The notes: generated by a model not told the origin, from the letters alone. DNA of 64,000 bases from Orychophragmus violaceus (GCA_030180135.1 CM058239.1:59041246-59105245), one strand, 5' to 3'; positions 22,407-35,396 are shown, numbered from the stretch's first letter. Translations and numbers: made by a program.

Positions 22407-24503
22407 TTATAACACAAACATTTCTAAATATATGTACCTCTCAAGAGGACGAAGTAACTCGTAGTTTAGAAGAATGTATGTGTGTACGCTATGGTTGTCA
22501 TTCGGGCTACTCCACCAGACTGGTTTTAGTTTGCCACTTAAACGACCAATTGGTGAGAAGATGCCTAGAACATTTTCAACAGGATATGTTCGTCCAACAC
22601 CGCCATCATCATATCGATGCGGCCTTCTTTTATGTGTTCGGAATTTTGAAGCAAAATAGTAAGATGTGAAGTGAGAATTTTCTCCAGATAGACTTCTTGT
22701 CACAAAAGAACCAGGTACCCATGCTAGATTCTTCGTATTCCCTTTCAAATATTCATAAAATGCTTGAAAGGATATATCCACTGAAATTGAACAGGATCAC
22801 CTAGTTCTGCTTTATGTGGGAGATGGATAGGAAAATGTTCCATAACATCAAAAAAGACCGGCGTAAATATCTTCTCCAAATTGCATAGTAGTATTGGAAC
22901 ATTATCATGTAGTTGTGCAATTACATCTTCTGATAAAGTGCGGGTACTTAGATCTCGGAAAAAATTCCTACACTTGCATGCACATTAATTCTTATTACAA
23001 ACCAAAACTAGTTTAATTAATCATAATTAATGTACATACCACCAATTGCGTCGTTAATTTTTTCTGTAAAAGAGCTTGGTAAAAGCGAAAGGAAGTAGTC
23101 ATTGCATAAATAAATGACAGTCATGATTCTTCATTCCTGAGAATTTTTTCTCGGGCTCAACACATTTAGAAAGACTAGAAACATGCCCATGTGGAAAGCA
23201 CACATCAGCGGATACCCAATCAAACAAGGCTTTTTTAGCTTCAGAAGACAACCGAAATATAGGAACTGGTGCAATCCCACTTCCTTGAATATGCAACCCG
23301 GTTCTTGAACAGATTTCATGCAAGTCCAACCTTGACTTTACAGTATCTATAGTTCTTCCCAGCACGTTCAACATTGTATTTATTATGTTGTCGAAGAAGT
23401 TTTTCTCAATATGCATCACATCCAGATTGTATCTCAACAAATAATCTTTCCAGTAAGGTAGTTCCCAGAAATGTTTTTCTTATGCTAGTTATGTTGTTCA
23501 CCGTATCCATCAAGCATATTAGCAGGTGTGTGCTAATTTCCTCCGCGCCTCACCATCTCTTGTGCACCAAAATGATCAATTTGGTCCTCTATATTTTCCC
23601 CGGATTGATAAAATGGCGGCGGCAGACGGAAAACTTTGTTCTTCCTAAGTAATTTCTTGTTTCTCCTGTATGGATGACTGCTAGGTATAAACCGGCGATG
23701 ATAGTCAAACCAAGATGTTTTTTTACCGTGCTTCAGTTGAAACGCTTATGTTTGGTTCATGCAATACGAACAAGCTAATCTTCTATGTGTAGTCCAACCT
23801 GGTAACATGCCATATGCGGGAGAGTCGCTTATCGTCCACATAAAACCGCTCTCATCGTAAAATTCCTTTTCCTCGAACAGTCATACGTTCGAGCACCGAT
23901 GGACCACAACTGCTTCAACTCATGAATCAGAGGCTGTAGAAATACATCGCGCGACCTCTTTGGATGCTAAGGACCTGGGACCAAAATACTCAAGAAAAGA
24001 AATTCTCTTTGCATGCACATATTTGGGGGGTTATTATAAGGGATCAATATTACCGGACACAGAGAATATCCAGCTTGTCTCTCAAACTCGGGATGTACGT
24101 CTTAAAGTGCTTCCACGCCTTTGCATCTAAAGGATGAGTAACTGACCCATCCATATGTGAATGATCAGTATGTCACTGCATAGAAGAATCTAATCTTTTC
24201 GACTGAAACATCCGTTCCAACCTTTTCGTTATAGGAAGATATCACATCCTTTGGTACGGTACCTTGGTCTGCCAACTTCCTTGCGGCTTATACCTTGGTT
24301 TCCCACAAAACAACACTCATGCAGCTTATCATCATCTTTCCAAACAAAGCATGGTGTTATCAACACATACATCAATCATCTTAGAAGGCAACTCAAGGCT
24401 ATAAAGCATTTTATGAATCTCAAATAGCTTTTGGCAGCCAAATTATCCTCCAGTAAATATTTTTTTAAATGATATGCCCAGTCACCATGCAAACCTCAAC
24501 TAA
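22407..24503 (-). pseudogene. CACTA TNP2-type transposase core, broken
   Basis: On the - strand the order is that of plant TNP2 transposases: VDNTMLC and CGKPRYKP (near 24300), DGSVTHPLDAKAWKHF, CPVILIPYNNPPNMCMQREFLFLSILVPGP, KRSRDVFLQPLIHELKQLW, then LRYNLDVMHIEKNFFDNIINTMLNVLGRTIDTVKSRLDL in an open frame at 23440-23099. Next comes a DUF4218-like stretch (FRTHKRRPHRYDDGG and YILLNYELLRPLERY, 22781-22407). The protein would bind element ends and cut them in the nucleus. Many stops and shifts disable it; the hAT insertion at 24504 removes the upstream part. Confidence 0.85.
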
Positions 24504-24511
24504 GTTATGAT

Positions 24512-25180
24512 TAGGGATGTCAAATTGGGCCGCAGCCCGCGGGTCCAGCCCAAGTAAAATCGAAACGGGGCGGGGCGGGTCACAAAAATGTTGGCTCAAA
24601 AAATGGCGGGTCGCGCGGTCTTAAACCGCACGATTCACAGGTTATGCGGTTTTGACCCGAGACAGGTCTGCGGTCTTGCGGGTCTTGCGGGTCGTCACTG
24701 TTAAACAGATGCAAAAACAATTTTTCAACCATTTTCTCTGATTTCTAATGAATTTGATGCTTCAAATGATAAATTTCTTCAATTGAGTCTTCAAGATTGT
24801 TAAATTTTTATGGATTTAACTTGTGAAACTCGTTTTCGTTGCTGGGTTGGAGAATTCAAGGAAGCTGGAGTTGGAGGCCTTGTATTTTGTTCTCCTCCCA
24901 TTTGGTGAGTTCATAGACTTCTCACATTATTCATTTGTTTGGGATAATTTTGATCTTTTATTAATATCGAGAGCTACAACTTGCTTTGTGGATCATCTGA
25001 AGAATGGACACACCAATGGTTTTGGGGTAAAATCCATACCGAAAAACAGAGATTCATCAGTCCAAATTGAAGACCGATCCGTAAGCCTCTCATTTCGATG
25101 TTTAGGAATATGAAATTGTTTTTGATTCTTTGACCTTGGTTTGATCTTGGCTGGATTTTTTGTTTGTTTTTAGTATGTGA
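24512..25180 (+). other. hAT left end and 5' region
   Basis: Terminal repeat, then GC-rich subterminal DNA (24530-24700) with repeated GCGGGTC and GCGGTCTTGCGGG words, then AT-rich leader. TTTTTAG just before 25175 looks like a 3' splice site, so an untranslated or short first exon may precede the main frame. A 96-codon frame at 24823-25113 is unrecognised. Confidence 0.55.
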
Positions 25181-27269
25181 TTGGTGAAAAAATCAGTAAC
25201 AAGTGGTTTGAGTTACCTGCCATTGTTCTTAAACAAGGCTGCAGTGAATACACTTGAAAATATCGAGCCGGAGCTGAATGAATCAGATGAGGATGAGAAA
25301 GGAAAGAAGCCGAAGAAGGAGAGTAGGCAATGGTCAGATGTTTGGACTGATTTTGTCTTGGTTGTGAAGAAAGATGGTGCGCAGAAAGCAGTGTGCAAAC
25401 ATTGTAGTAAAGAGTATTCGCATGAATCTCACAGAAACGGTACCACTGCTTTAAGAAGGCATAGTCTTAAATGTAGTCTTACTCCACGACTTGGAAATGT
25501 CCGAAATATGTTGGTAACAGCGGAGGCTAAACTACAAGCACGTAAATATGTTCACGTTGTTTTCCGTGATCATATTGCTAAGACTATTATTCAGCATGAT
25601 CTTCCATTTGCTTATGTTGAGTATGAAAGAGTTAGAGCAACTTGGAAGTACTTGAATGCTGATGTTAGATTCATTAGCCGAAACACAACAGCAAAAGATG
25701 TGTACCGGTTCTATGAGAACGAAACAGCTAACTTGAAAAGGGAATTAGCTAGTCTTCCTGTACGAATCAGATTTATATCAGATTTGTGGTCAGCAATCAC
25801 ACATGAAGGATACATGTGTGTCACAACTCATTACATTGATCACAACTGGAAGCTGAATAACAAAATATTAGCATTTTGTGCTCTCCCTCCACTACACTCG
25901 GGTATGAATTTAGCTATGCAGCTTCTTGATACATGGAAACAGTGGGGAGTTGAAAAAAAGGTATTCTCAATCACTTTAGATAATGCTACTAGCAATGATT
26001 CAATGCAAGATATTCTGAAATCTCAGCTGCTTTTGAGGAATGATTTGGTGTGTGGAGGTGAGTTTTTTAATGTCAGATGTTCAGCTCACATACTTAATCT
26101 CATTCTGCAAGATGGGCTGAAGGTTATTGGTGATTCTTTGCATAAAATCAGAGAGAGTATTAAGTATGTTACAACATCTGAATCTCGTGAGATAATGTTC
26201 GGAAAATGCTTTATGGGTCTAGAGTTGAAGGCTTGTCTGATATTAGATGTGCAAACAAGATGGAACTCAACGTACAAAATGCTAGAGAGAGCTATCAAGT
26301 ATGGTTATGCGTTTGCCAATATGAAAAAGTATGATGGAAAAGCTACAAGTTATGTCCAACGGATGAAGAATGGGACCGAGCACAAGCAATTTGTGAGTTT
26401 TTGAAGCCATTTGATGAGAACACTTGCCTTATGTCAGGTTCATCATATCCGACTTCCAACTTGTACTTCATGCAAGTCTGGAAGATCAACATTTGGCTCA
26501 TTTAGAATGAAGCAAGTAGAGATGCAGTTGTGAGAAGTATGATCATACCAATGAAGGAGAAGTTCGATAAGTATTGGGAAGAAGTCAGTGATATTTTTGC
26601 AATTGCAACGGTTTTTGATCCATGATTGAAGATGACTCTCGCATGTTATTGTTTTGGAATGCTTGATATGGGTTCTCGTGATGCTAAGATGAAAAACTTG
26701 CGTCATAAAATACAAATTTTGTTTGAATCGTATGACAAAAAGTCGAGATCCACAGCACTGTCTTCAGAGTCACGTGGAGTAGATCAGCAATGCGTAAATG
26801 ATGGAGGACCGAAAGGGAGTTTCTCGGGTATATTTTCCAGAAATGAAGCCCTATTGATACACAAATTTTTGAAACCTGTTTTCAGGATTTTTTTGCTTTT
26901 CGGAACAAAAGTGTAGCTACTAGTGGGAAGACTTCTCTAGAAGCATATCTTGAAGAACCTGAATTAGACATGGAGAGTTTTCAGAGTTTGTACATTCTGG
27001 AGTATTGGAAAGATAATTCTGACAGATATGGTGAACTGGCTTCAATGGCTTGTGATCTGCTTAGTATTCCAATAACAACAGTAGCTTCAGAATCATCTTT
27101 TAGCATTGGATCTCGCGTTCTCAACAAATACAGAAGCCGACTTCTTCCAAAAAATGTGCAAGCATTGATATGTAGTCGCAATTGGTTGAGAGGATTTGAA
27201 GTATACGAAAATGGTAACAAATCTACTTTAAAACTTCTTGCACATCTTTTCAACAACTTAGTAGGTTAA
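25181..27269 (+). pseudogene. hAT transposase (BED finger to dimerisation domain), broken
   Basis: The first frame (25181-26404) has an acidic lead, a BED-type zinc finger (C72, C75, H94, C98, near CKHCSKEY and LRRHSLKC) and the hAT catalytic region (FISDLWSAITHEGYMCVTTHYID, SITLDNATSN, VRCSAHILNLILQDGL, DVQTRWNSTYKML). It ends at 26404 through a frameshift. The next frame carries TAG near 26503 and TGA near 26623 before LKMTLACYCFGMLD. A further shift lies near 26887. The last piece (26970-27269) is the C-terminal dimerisation domain: LASMACDLLSIPITTVASESSFS. The true start is unclear because 25181 is TTG behind a likely splice site. The family includes DAYSLEEPER-like proteins; this copy is dead. 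Confidence 0.88.
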
Positions 27270-27744
27270 CTAACTTTACTTGTTCACATTTACAGAAGAT
27301 GTATCTGATGGTGAAGACTTCCATCTTTCAAATCTATTATGAATGATGAAGAAGAAGACGAAGAAGAAGGTTGAAGAAGAATAAAGTTTTGTTGGATTTT
27401 ATTGTTTAATTGGTCTTTGATTTTGGATTGGTTTTAGCTCTTGGATTGTTGATTTTGTCGCTTCTGTTGCTTTCGGAATTGACTTTTATTTTCATTTTTC
27501 ATAAACTATTACTTTTGGAATTGTCTTCTTAAGATTGTTGTTACCTGTTTTCTTAATTTGATAGTTCTATATACGTGTTTCCAAGTGACATTTCTTCAGG
27601 TCTCTATTCGCTAGTAGATAGCTTGGCCCATCATTCATATCCTTCTACTTTATAAAAAAATCAGATTTAAGGAGCTTCAAAAATTGATAATATATGTTAT
27701 TAAATTTTCTAGACAGAGGGCACATATATGTTTAACTTAGATGG
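27270..27744 (+). other. hAT sequence after the transposase, nothing recognised
   Basis: T-rich DNA with a short GAAGAAGAAGAC-like run at 27343-27373 that may be the degenerate acidic end of the transposase. It is interrupted by E2 after ATTGA (27745-27749) and resumes at 59849. Confidence 0.5.
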
Positions 27745-27749
27745 ATTGA

Positions 27750-28967
27750 TGATAGGCTCTAAGTTTTAATCCCTATACTAACTGCAAGTGCACAGCAATA
27801 TCAATGTAGTATATAGGGTATCGAATCCACAGAGACTCTGATCTCGATAGATCAGAACCGTAGAGATTAATACTAAGAATAAAGCAAGTGGTGAATGAAA
27901 TAAAAGCAAGGCGAGAAAGTAAATCAGTAGCAGGAAATTGTTTTGAAAGCAATAAACTAAAAGCGCTAAGTCTAGGGAATTCTCAGGAAATCAGACAAGC
28001 AGACAAGTTAATCAGTCATGATCAAATTAAAATCAGTTCTAGAACTCAAATCACGGAATTAGAATTAACCAAATCTCTTTGCGAAAATCCTCTAAGTCTA
28101 AGTGCAGTAATCCAAATCTCTTTGCAATTACTAACATATTAAACCAGCATTAATTTCAAGTTTGATATGTTCACAATTAAACTAAACCAAATCTCTTTGC
28201 GAATAATTTAATTGCTCAACCTAAATAGTTCAGATTCTAAACCACACTCTCGTGTCGTATTTAGCAACCTAAGATCTAGATTCTAATTGATCAGGTTAGA
28301 ACTAGCATTAAGCACAATTTAGTTTGAAGAACATTCTAATCATGTGAATCCTTAACTGAATTAAACAAGTCTAGCAAGTCATGAAATCCTTAATGAGAAA
28401 CCCTAAACCTAACTATGAATCTACTCAGACATGATTAATGAAACAGAAATCATAGAAATAATAGATTGCATATAAGAAATTAAATAGATAAAGGGGTTCG
28501 AAATCTTCTCCAAAATAGATGAAGTACAAGAAATAGATCAGCCCCAAAAGCTCTAAAAATCTCTTAGCTATAAGTATGAAAGCGTGTCTAAAATAAAAGC
28601 CAAAACTCTAAATATATAGGCATAATCTCGGCTGGGGCTTCTGTGTAAATACTGGAACTTTTCTGGGCTTTTCTGCAAATCTTCATAACTTCATTAACCG
28701 CCGTATTTCGGCCCATCTCGCTAGTGTGTCGATCGACACCAAAGGTGTGTCGATCGACACCAAAGGTGTGTCGATCGATGCATGATCATCAAATCGGACA
28801 GTGAGTTAAACTCTCGGCCAAAATGCTCCAAAACTCCCAAAATACTCCAAAATCTCCACATTAGCTCCAAACCTGATTAAACCTGTAAAAGACTCTAAAA
28901 TAACACAAAAGACACTAAAAACACAACTATATCATGGCATAAAACCGGTAAAAACTATGATATATCA
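27750..28967 (-). repeat. E2 3' LTR
   Basis: 1218 bp, against 1196 bp for the 5' LTR. The difference is one extra 21-bp unit with a TGTGTCGATCGACACC palindrome (three CGATCG sites at about 28727-28780 against two at 59624-59660) plus a 1-bp indel in a T run near 28658. Otherwise the two copies are almost the same. Confidence 0.95.
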
Positions 28968-29255
28968 ACTCCCCCACACTTAGCCTTTGCTTGCCCTCAA
29001 GCAAAACAGAGAACTAGAATGTAGTGAAGAGGTTTGAAAACTCTTCAGAAACTCTTTTCATCTTGGAAGCAGCAACACTCAGATTCCCCTTAGTAAACCA
29101 CATGAAAGAATCAACCTGCAGACATCAAGACCAACATATACTTCCCCCACACTTAGCAACTGTCCTAAGTAAACTCAACAATCACATTCAAGCATTCAAA
29201 TTCTCCCTACTGACTTCTGCAAGTATTTAAGTGTGGTCTCACCTAAGGAGTATCG
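28968..29255 (-). other. E2 polypurine tract and 3' noncoding DNA, left of B
   Basis: On the - strand the tract GCTAAGTGTGGGGGAGT (28984-28968) abuts the 3' LTR. A second like it lies at 29155-29139. The region matches E1 about 8590-8892. It ends in TATCG (29251-29255), the target duplicated by B; the E2 sequence resumes at 51456. Confidence 0.85.
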
Positions 29256-29935
29256 TGAAGGATTATGGGTGTTTTCCATGGTTTAATTCTCAATTACAAC
29301 CTAACACAAATCCTTAAACAGATCTAGGTTCTTGCAAAACGAATCATAAAACAAACCTGTAACATTACCTATTGATTGCACAGCGGATTGATGGTAATGA
29401 CAAGATCAGATTAGAGCTGATGAGAATCGGCTCCTCCTCAAGTATCCACACTCTTACAAGCAAGGGACGGCTGCTAGACCAAAGAGATGGATCAGATCAG
29501 AGAGAGAGGTTAGAGAGAGAGATGAAAATGCGGCTGCCAGGGAGAGAAATCGCAGGGAAGGTTAGCTTCCTTAGGGTTTTCTGATTCTCTTATATCTCAT
29601 TAATGGGCCCAAGTCATTAGACTAATGGCTCATTAATCTTTTGGGCCCAAAACACAAATAAGACAAAAAGCCTGTATTTTGTCTGGCCCAAAACTCTGAT
29701 CCAATACAGTAAATGCCATTGCATCTTACCGTATTATTTCCATTTAACTTTCCCGTTAGCTATGGTGTGTGACCCTTCGGGATCATACAATACTGGTAAT
29801 AAGTCCTAAACTTATAGATCATGAGCGGACTCTAGCAAGCCATCATGATCACCCAGTATTTATGACTTATGTCTGATCTCGACACTTATCATACTTTCTA
29901 GAGATAGTACGGTAGATTTCAGGACATTCCCAACA
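29256..29935 (-). repeat. B 3' LTR
   Basis: 680 bp, no difference seen from 50771-51450. It has none of the CGATCG palindromes found in C and D LTRs. The last 30 bp or so (ATCATGAGCGGACTCTAGCA, then TTTCTAGAGATAGTACGG) resemble the corresponding part of the C/D LTR, so the families are related. Confidence 0.95.
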
Positions 29936-30006
29936 ATCTCCCACTTGTACTGGAATCCTACACAGGACATTCCCAACAATCTTCCGATTGTACTGGAATC
30001 CTACAT
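29921..30006. repeat. 43-bp tandem duplication at the B LTR/polypurine junction
   Basis: 29921-29963 and 29964-30006 both read AGGACATTCCCAACAATCT through TGGAATCCTACA, with four or so differences. The unit contains the last 15 bp of the LTR plus the purine tract. Only the first copy joins an LTR of the right length, so the second is a duplicate inside the element. Confidence 0.85.
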
Positions 30007-31261
30007 TCCCTAGTCCTTTTGTCTTAATATCTCAATCTGGCATAAGGCAAGATGCGTGTCATCCTTATATAGCCAGACCATGTTTATCGAACCAGATTTG
30101 ATACTGACAATGCAAACGACTTGGGCAAGTCCGTTTGGGAATGGCCATTCTCTTACCAGCTATCAAATCTCCGATTGGCCTAGAGATATTACCTCCGTTA
30201 AACGGCAGGGACAAATCCCATCTTGTTCCATCACTATGAACCACACAATTCATAATACACCCAACCAAGGTCCGTATAGCTCCCAGTTACGAAACAGCGT
30301 TAGACAATGATCAAAGCGTATTACTCCATGTGCAGCCACATGCATGCGAACTCAGGTCTAAGGACTATACTCTATAGTCGTATATGAGAACCTCTTATGA
30401 CACAGATATTAATATCTTGTAGAGTTCTCATCAGCGGGCCATGTCCGGTCATATGTTCCCCTACATATACCTATGTGTCGACTTTGATGCCGCGCATCTA
30501 TGACCCCTCGAAACTTGGTCATAAGTCTCAACACAATCTAGTCTCGACAGGTTGTTGGTGTTCCAATTTCAACAACCTTCGACTATGGACAATTTGATTT
30601 ATGTCACTTCGTTAAATATGGGGTTTCAGGATCAAGTCAACTCATGTACTTAGATGACCCATATGTAATGACATGAATCATTTTGGAACGATTATTTATA
30701 TCACAGTTAAAATAATCCAGAAATCATAGATTTCATAAACATAAAATATTATGTTTACATGAACCTTTCAAAACAACTAAGTAAAGCCCTTTACAAACTC
30801 CCACTGAAATTAAGACTACATCTTAATTTCACTCATCCTACAGCTACAGTCCGCGACTCGTGCTTAGGCCTAAGGAGTGGCTTCGTTAATAGATTAGCAA
30901 CGTTCTCATTTGATGAAACTTGCTTATCTACTTAACTCCTCTGTCATTTATCTCACAGAATAGGTTTAACCTATTCCCTCAAGGTGTTTGGACCTCTGAT
31001 GTGCAGCTAGTCTCAACTACGCTGGGAATCACATCAAGTTCAGTGATGAACTTTTCCTTTCCAAACATCCTCTTTCGCCGCTTTACAAGCTGCGAAATGT
31101 TCAGCTTAAGTCATGGAGTCAGCAACAGTGCCTTGCACCGCCAGTTAGACACAAGATATAGCCGGACTGTGACCAGGAATTATCTTTGTCTATTGGAAAC
31201 TTGCCTTTCAGACTCTATCGACTTGTAGCACCTCACTTTCTCCGTAAATCAAGAACTTATC
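30007..31261 (-). other. B 3' region downstream of the RT relic
   Basis: Noncoding on both strands as far as I can see; frames are under 105 codons and not conserved as protein. It is clearly homologous to D 39440-40630 and, inverted, to C 48200-49430. On the - strand a degenerate RNaseH end may be present, but stops are dense. Confidence 0.6.
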
Positions 31262-31750
31262 CTAAGTATTCCTCAAATACTTCAGAATATTCTTTACGGC
31301 AATCCAGTGATTCTTTGCTGGATTTGACTGGTCTTTACTTGTCTTGCTTAGCATTAAAGCAACATCAAAACAAGTACGTGTCATGGCATACATGATAGAT
31401 CCAATTGCCGTCGCATATGGAATCCTATCCATGCATTCAAGCTCAGCAGATATCGTAGGATATTGTTTCTTGCTTAACGTATTGCCATGTGACATTGGCA
31501 TAAAACCCTTCTTGGATTGCTCAAAACGTGTAGGACTTTGTCAATGTAAGAATCCTGACTTTGTCCTACCAGCTCTTCTGGATCTCTATTTTTAGATACA
31601 GAATCCAAGAACTTCGTGGCTTTACCCATGTCAATTACAAAACCAACTCCCAAGCCAGTCCTTTACCGACTGCAGCATTGGAACGTTATTTTCGAGAATC
31701 AGTATGTCATCGACATACACTATGAGAAATGCAATATTGCTCCCACATAT
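31262..31750 (-). pseudogene. B copia reverse transcriptase relic
   Basis: On the - strand the catalytic YVDD is still readable (31717-31706), followed by ILIL and a frame-broken stretch. Then comes an open piece 31501-31262 with MSHGNTLSKKQYP, RIPYATAIGSIMYAMTRT and NHWIAVKNILKYLRNT, the block that ends copia RT and leads into RNase H. Upstream RT and all of integrase are missing. The same relic is in C (47751-48200) and D (41088-40640), so the loss is ancestral to the family. Confidence 0.82.
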
Positions 31751-33200
31751 CTATTAGTAAACGCACAGTTCCGCTTCGTTCCTGTTCAAGTCAAAACCTT
31801 GACTACTTCAACAGAACGAAGATTCCAACTCCGATATGTTTGCTTCCATCCATGAATGGATCAATGAAGCTAACTTACACATAGTGTAATTTTCGGAGTC
31901 CGGGCTCACTTTCGCTTCTTTGAATTTCGCAGATTCGTCGCTTTCAATGATCATCAGATCATGCGAACTTTCAATGATCATCAGATTCAACTAATGATGA
32001 GAAATCACTCTCGGATTAGTAACTGATTCATTCAGATCTGCGAACTTCAGGCTTTACAGGTGCAGATTCTACAGAAATCTGTAAATCCATCCGTTGCTCT
32101 CCCTCAACAGGTTGAGCAGCCTCCTGTATTTCTCGAATTTCTTCGAGTTATACTTTTACTCCCACTGTTCTTCTTGGAAAATGACTTCCCCTCTTAGAAA
32201 ACAGAATGGACGTAAAAAGTAACAAGCCTTGGTTTCCCTAGGACAACCAGCGAAGTAGCACAACTACAAATACTCAGTAAAGACGAATTTGGATCATTTC
32301 CAATCCACATTTATGTGGTGTCTTTCAACTGATATTAGTGGAACTATTTCAGCGTAAACTTAGATATTACTAGAGCGTTATTCTTAAAGAATATCATGGA
32401 AGATTCGTGTGACTCATCTTGAATCATTTCTAATAAGATCTGATTCTCTCTCACAAAAACACCTCTAGGTTTTCAGGAGGAATGAGCTGTGAAACGACTT
32501 CACACTCATTCAGATGATCACACAATCAATGACTTAAGTATTCTCACTCGTGATCTAATCCAGAGTCTTAATACTTCTGTCACTCAGATTCTATGCCTCA
32601 TTTTGGAACTCTTTCGATCATATCAAAGATTCCGACTTGTGTCTCATCAAATGAACACAGTCACACTCACTGAAGTAATCAGTAGAGACAATGAAGTACA
32701 GGAAATTTTCTCTGGCATTACTGCTCATCGGACCACATACATGAGTATGTTCAATCTCCAATAAGCCTTTGGGCCTTTCTCTAGCTCGGCTAAGATGGGC
32801 CTTTTGTCTTTTGGTCTAGTAAGCAGAATTCAAGTCTCATAAGATATCCATTCAAATGAGCCCAAAAGTCCATAACTATGGGGTTTCTGAATCTGACTTA
32901 CTCTATGTGACCAAAACATTTATGCCAAGAAAAATCAGGTTTAACTCATCAGATTTAAACCAATTGCGGTATTTATGTTACATTTAGGCACTCTTTGGTT
33001 TAAGACATAAAACCCATTCCTTGAATAGGGTGCTACAATTAAAATTTCATTAAGATCAAAAGAACAAACTAGTCTTTTATCAAAATGAAAAACATTCAAA
33101 TTCTTACAAGAAAATGAAAGACAACTCTGCTTAAAGCAGGTACATTGTAGCAATTACTTAATTCAAAACCAAGCCTCAAAGGCATCTACAAGTGAAAACC
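31751..33200 (-). other. B region between gag and RT relic
   Basis: About 1.45 kb with no recognisable domain. One copy of an approximately 80-bp block (TTTACTCCCACTGTTCTTCTT through AACAGAATGG, about 32150-32230) is present, which is repeated three times in C and D. Homologous to D 41230-42748. Confidence 0.55.
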
Positions 33201-34220
33201 CTACGGCTGAGGCAGCATCCCAAGCTCCTTCCAGACTCGCAGTTCCACTTGCCCTTCCTTTAACGTTCTACTGTTGCTCAGGCTCTGCATATTATAACAA
33301 ATATCAGTGCCACAACCAGTATCCAATACCTATAAGGTATAACTTGAAGTAATAACATGAATACCTGAGGAAGTAGTTTCATACATCAACTTCAACTCCT
33401 CATAATCTTCCATGAATTTAATGCAATCTCTCTTCCAATGCCCAGTCTCTTTACAGTATCAGCACTTACCAACGTAAGAGGTATCTGACTCGGGCTCAGA
33501 AGACACACGCTTGCCATGATTCAAAATCTGGACAACTTTGTCTTCACCCTTGTCAGCATTAGGTTTAGTAAACCTACCCTTATCATTCATGAGATTGTAC
33601 AGGGTACTCTTCACGTTTGGCTCAACTGTCTTGAGCATATCATGCAGTTCAGTCAACGTCTTCGTTAAGCCTTTCTTGATATAGTTCCTTACGAACTTAT
33701 CATAGCTTGACGGCAGTGACTGCAGAATGATCTCAGTTGCCAATTCCTGGCTAACTGGATAATCCAGTTTCCTCAGGTTATTAATGTAACCCGTCATTTT
33801 ACTGACATGAGGACTTACTGGATGATCATTTGGTAGCTTGCAGCTAGTGAGAGATTTAACCAACTGGTATCTCTCCACTCTTACCTGCTCCTGAAATTTC
33901 AATTTCAGGCTGCTGATCATCTCTATTGGCGACTCCATGTTCTCATATTGCTTCCGCAAATCTGAGTCCATGGTAGCCAATATCAGACCACGCACATCTA
34001 CCGCATCATTATAATGCTTATTCCAAGCATTATATACTGCATGAGAGGCATTGGACCCGATCCTCATGGGGAGAGCTCTTTCAAGGACATAGTCCTTTCT
34101 CTCCTGCCTGAAAACTAGTCTCAGGTTCCGCGACCAAGTCAAGAAATTTGATCCGTTCAGTTTGTCCATCTCAAGGACATACCGGATCGAGAAAGTGTTT
34201 TGATTGTTTGTGCTTGTCAT
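33201..34220 (-). pseudogene. gag: B copia gag with protease active site, two stops
   Basis: It starts with ATG at 34220 (MTSTNNQNTF) and carries the copia gag core (MDKLNGSNFLTWSRNLRL, ALPMRIGSNASH, LILATMDSDLRKQYENM, LTSCKLPNDHPVSPHVS). TGA at 33461-33459 replaces the second Cys of the knuckle CCYCKETGHWKRDC, and TAG near 33332 lies before VLDTGCGTDIC. The end LGMLPQP matches C and D. The LTRs of B look identical, so these stops were probably present when B inserted, meaning it moved using other elements' proteins. Confidence 0.88.
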
Positions 34221-35396
34221 AGCTGAAATTTAGAGATAAATAGAGTTTTAGTTATTAAGTTCATAAAAGAGTAATCTTAACAACTTATAAGAAAACTCGC
34301 ATTGCATTCAAAAATTTCTTTGTTCAACCTCGTAAGAATGCAATGATTCCGAGACCCATGTTCAGCTAAATCCAAAGTGGGCCACTGGCCGTCACCCGGA
34401 ATTAGCTTTACTTGGTAAGCATACACACAGCTAGTTATAACCAATAACTCTCGGTTGTGAATTGGGCCCGAGGCCCAAATTCACCAGATGTCTCAAGGCC
34501 CGGGACTCCCGATGGCCCAGTCAAGGAAACCAATCTCTTACAGCCAAATAATCACAAAAATCTGGGACTCCCAATGAAATTAGTGACTATATACTACTTT
34601 ACTTACGCGAAAACAGACACCTCACACTGTAAGCCATATCTGTAATCAAATAAGCGTTAAGTAGCTGACAAGACTGGAAAGACATCCAAGCTTGATATTG
34701 TTTTTGAGGATTTTAAGTTTTATTTCCAAAAATAGAAGATTACTATTTTGGGAAACTTTCTTATTTTAGAAACTTTCTAAATTTAGTAACTTACCAAAAA
34801 TAGAAATTTCTAATTTAAATATTTCATTAAATATTTTGGGTTGGATCACAAATTATAGGCTCAATTCTTGGCCCAAGACCATAGAATTCCAGCTGGCCCA
34901 ATAATTTGACATAACCGATCCGGTTTATTAATTCTGGTCCAAGACCAAATTAACTATCAAAACCATCGGTTATTTACTAAACCAGACCAGCTCTAAATTA
35001 TTTGGTCCAACCAAATCAAACTTAGACCAGCCTTCGGTTTAGGTTAAAATTCAATTTTATGAATTTAAATCCGGTTTAACCAGAAATTAAATAATACCAT
35101 GTATTAAATAATTTCCAGCAAACCGCGATTCGGGTTAACCGCTTGAACCACCAATTAAATTGGATCGGTTCAGTTAAATCCAAAACCGGGAAGAAACACC
35201 TAGTGTTTTAGCCAATTTGATTTAACTTGCGGTTTAAGGCTTTAAACACACAATTAACCGCCAAAAATGGACCGGTTAAATCGGTGTGGTTTTGGGCAAC
35301 GAACCGCGAAGCTCGGTTTAACCGATTGACTATTCGCGGGACGTAAAATTTCAACGGGCCAAACGATCGGATCCATGATCCAACTCGGCCCAACAC
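34221..35396 (-). other. B 5' leader, part next to gag
   Basis: Long noncoding leader. 34690-34830 holds degenerate GAAACTTTCTA repeats; 34910-35330 is rich in CCGGTTTAA/TTAACCGG words. Homologous stretches are in C (36590-37180) and D (44290-44880). It ends in GCATG (35397-35401), the target duplicated by C; the leader resumes at 50158. Confidence 0.65.

Noticed and set aside
24823..25113. 96-codon frame upstream of the hAT transposase
   Set aside because: No recognisable domain; it lies in the hAT leader before a likely splice site, so it may be a chance frame or an untranslated exon.
27888..28142. 84-codon frame repeated at 58786-59040
   Set aside because: Part of the E2 LTR pair, opposite to the element strand; explained by LTR duplication.
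28727..28785. Short regular repeats that might look like a CRISPR array
   Set aside because: Only two or three units of 21 bp with palindromes and no unique spacers; plant retroelement LTR.
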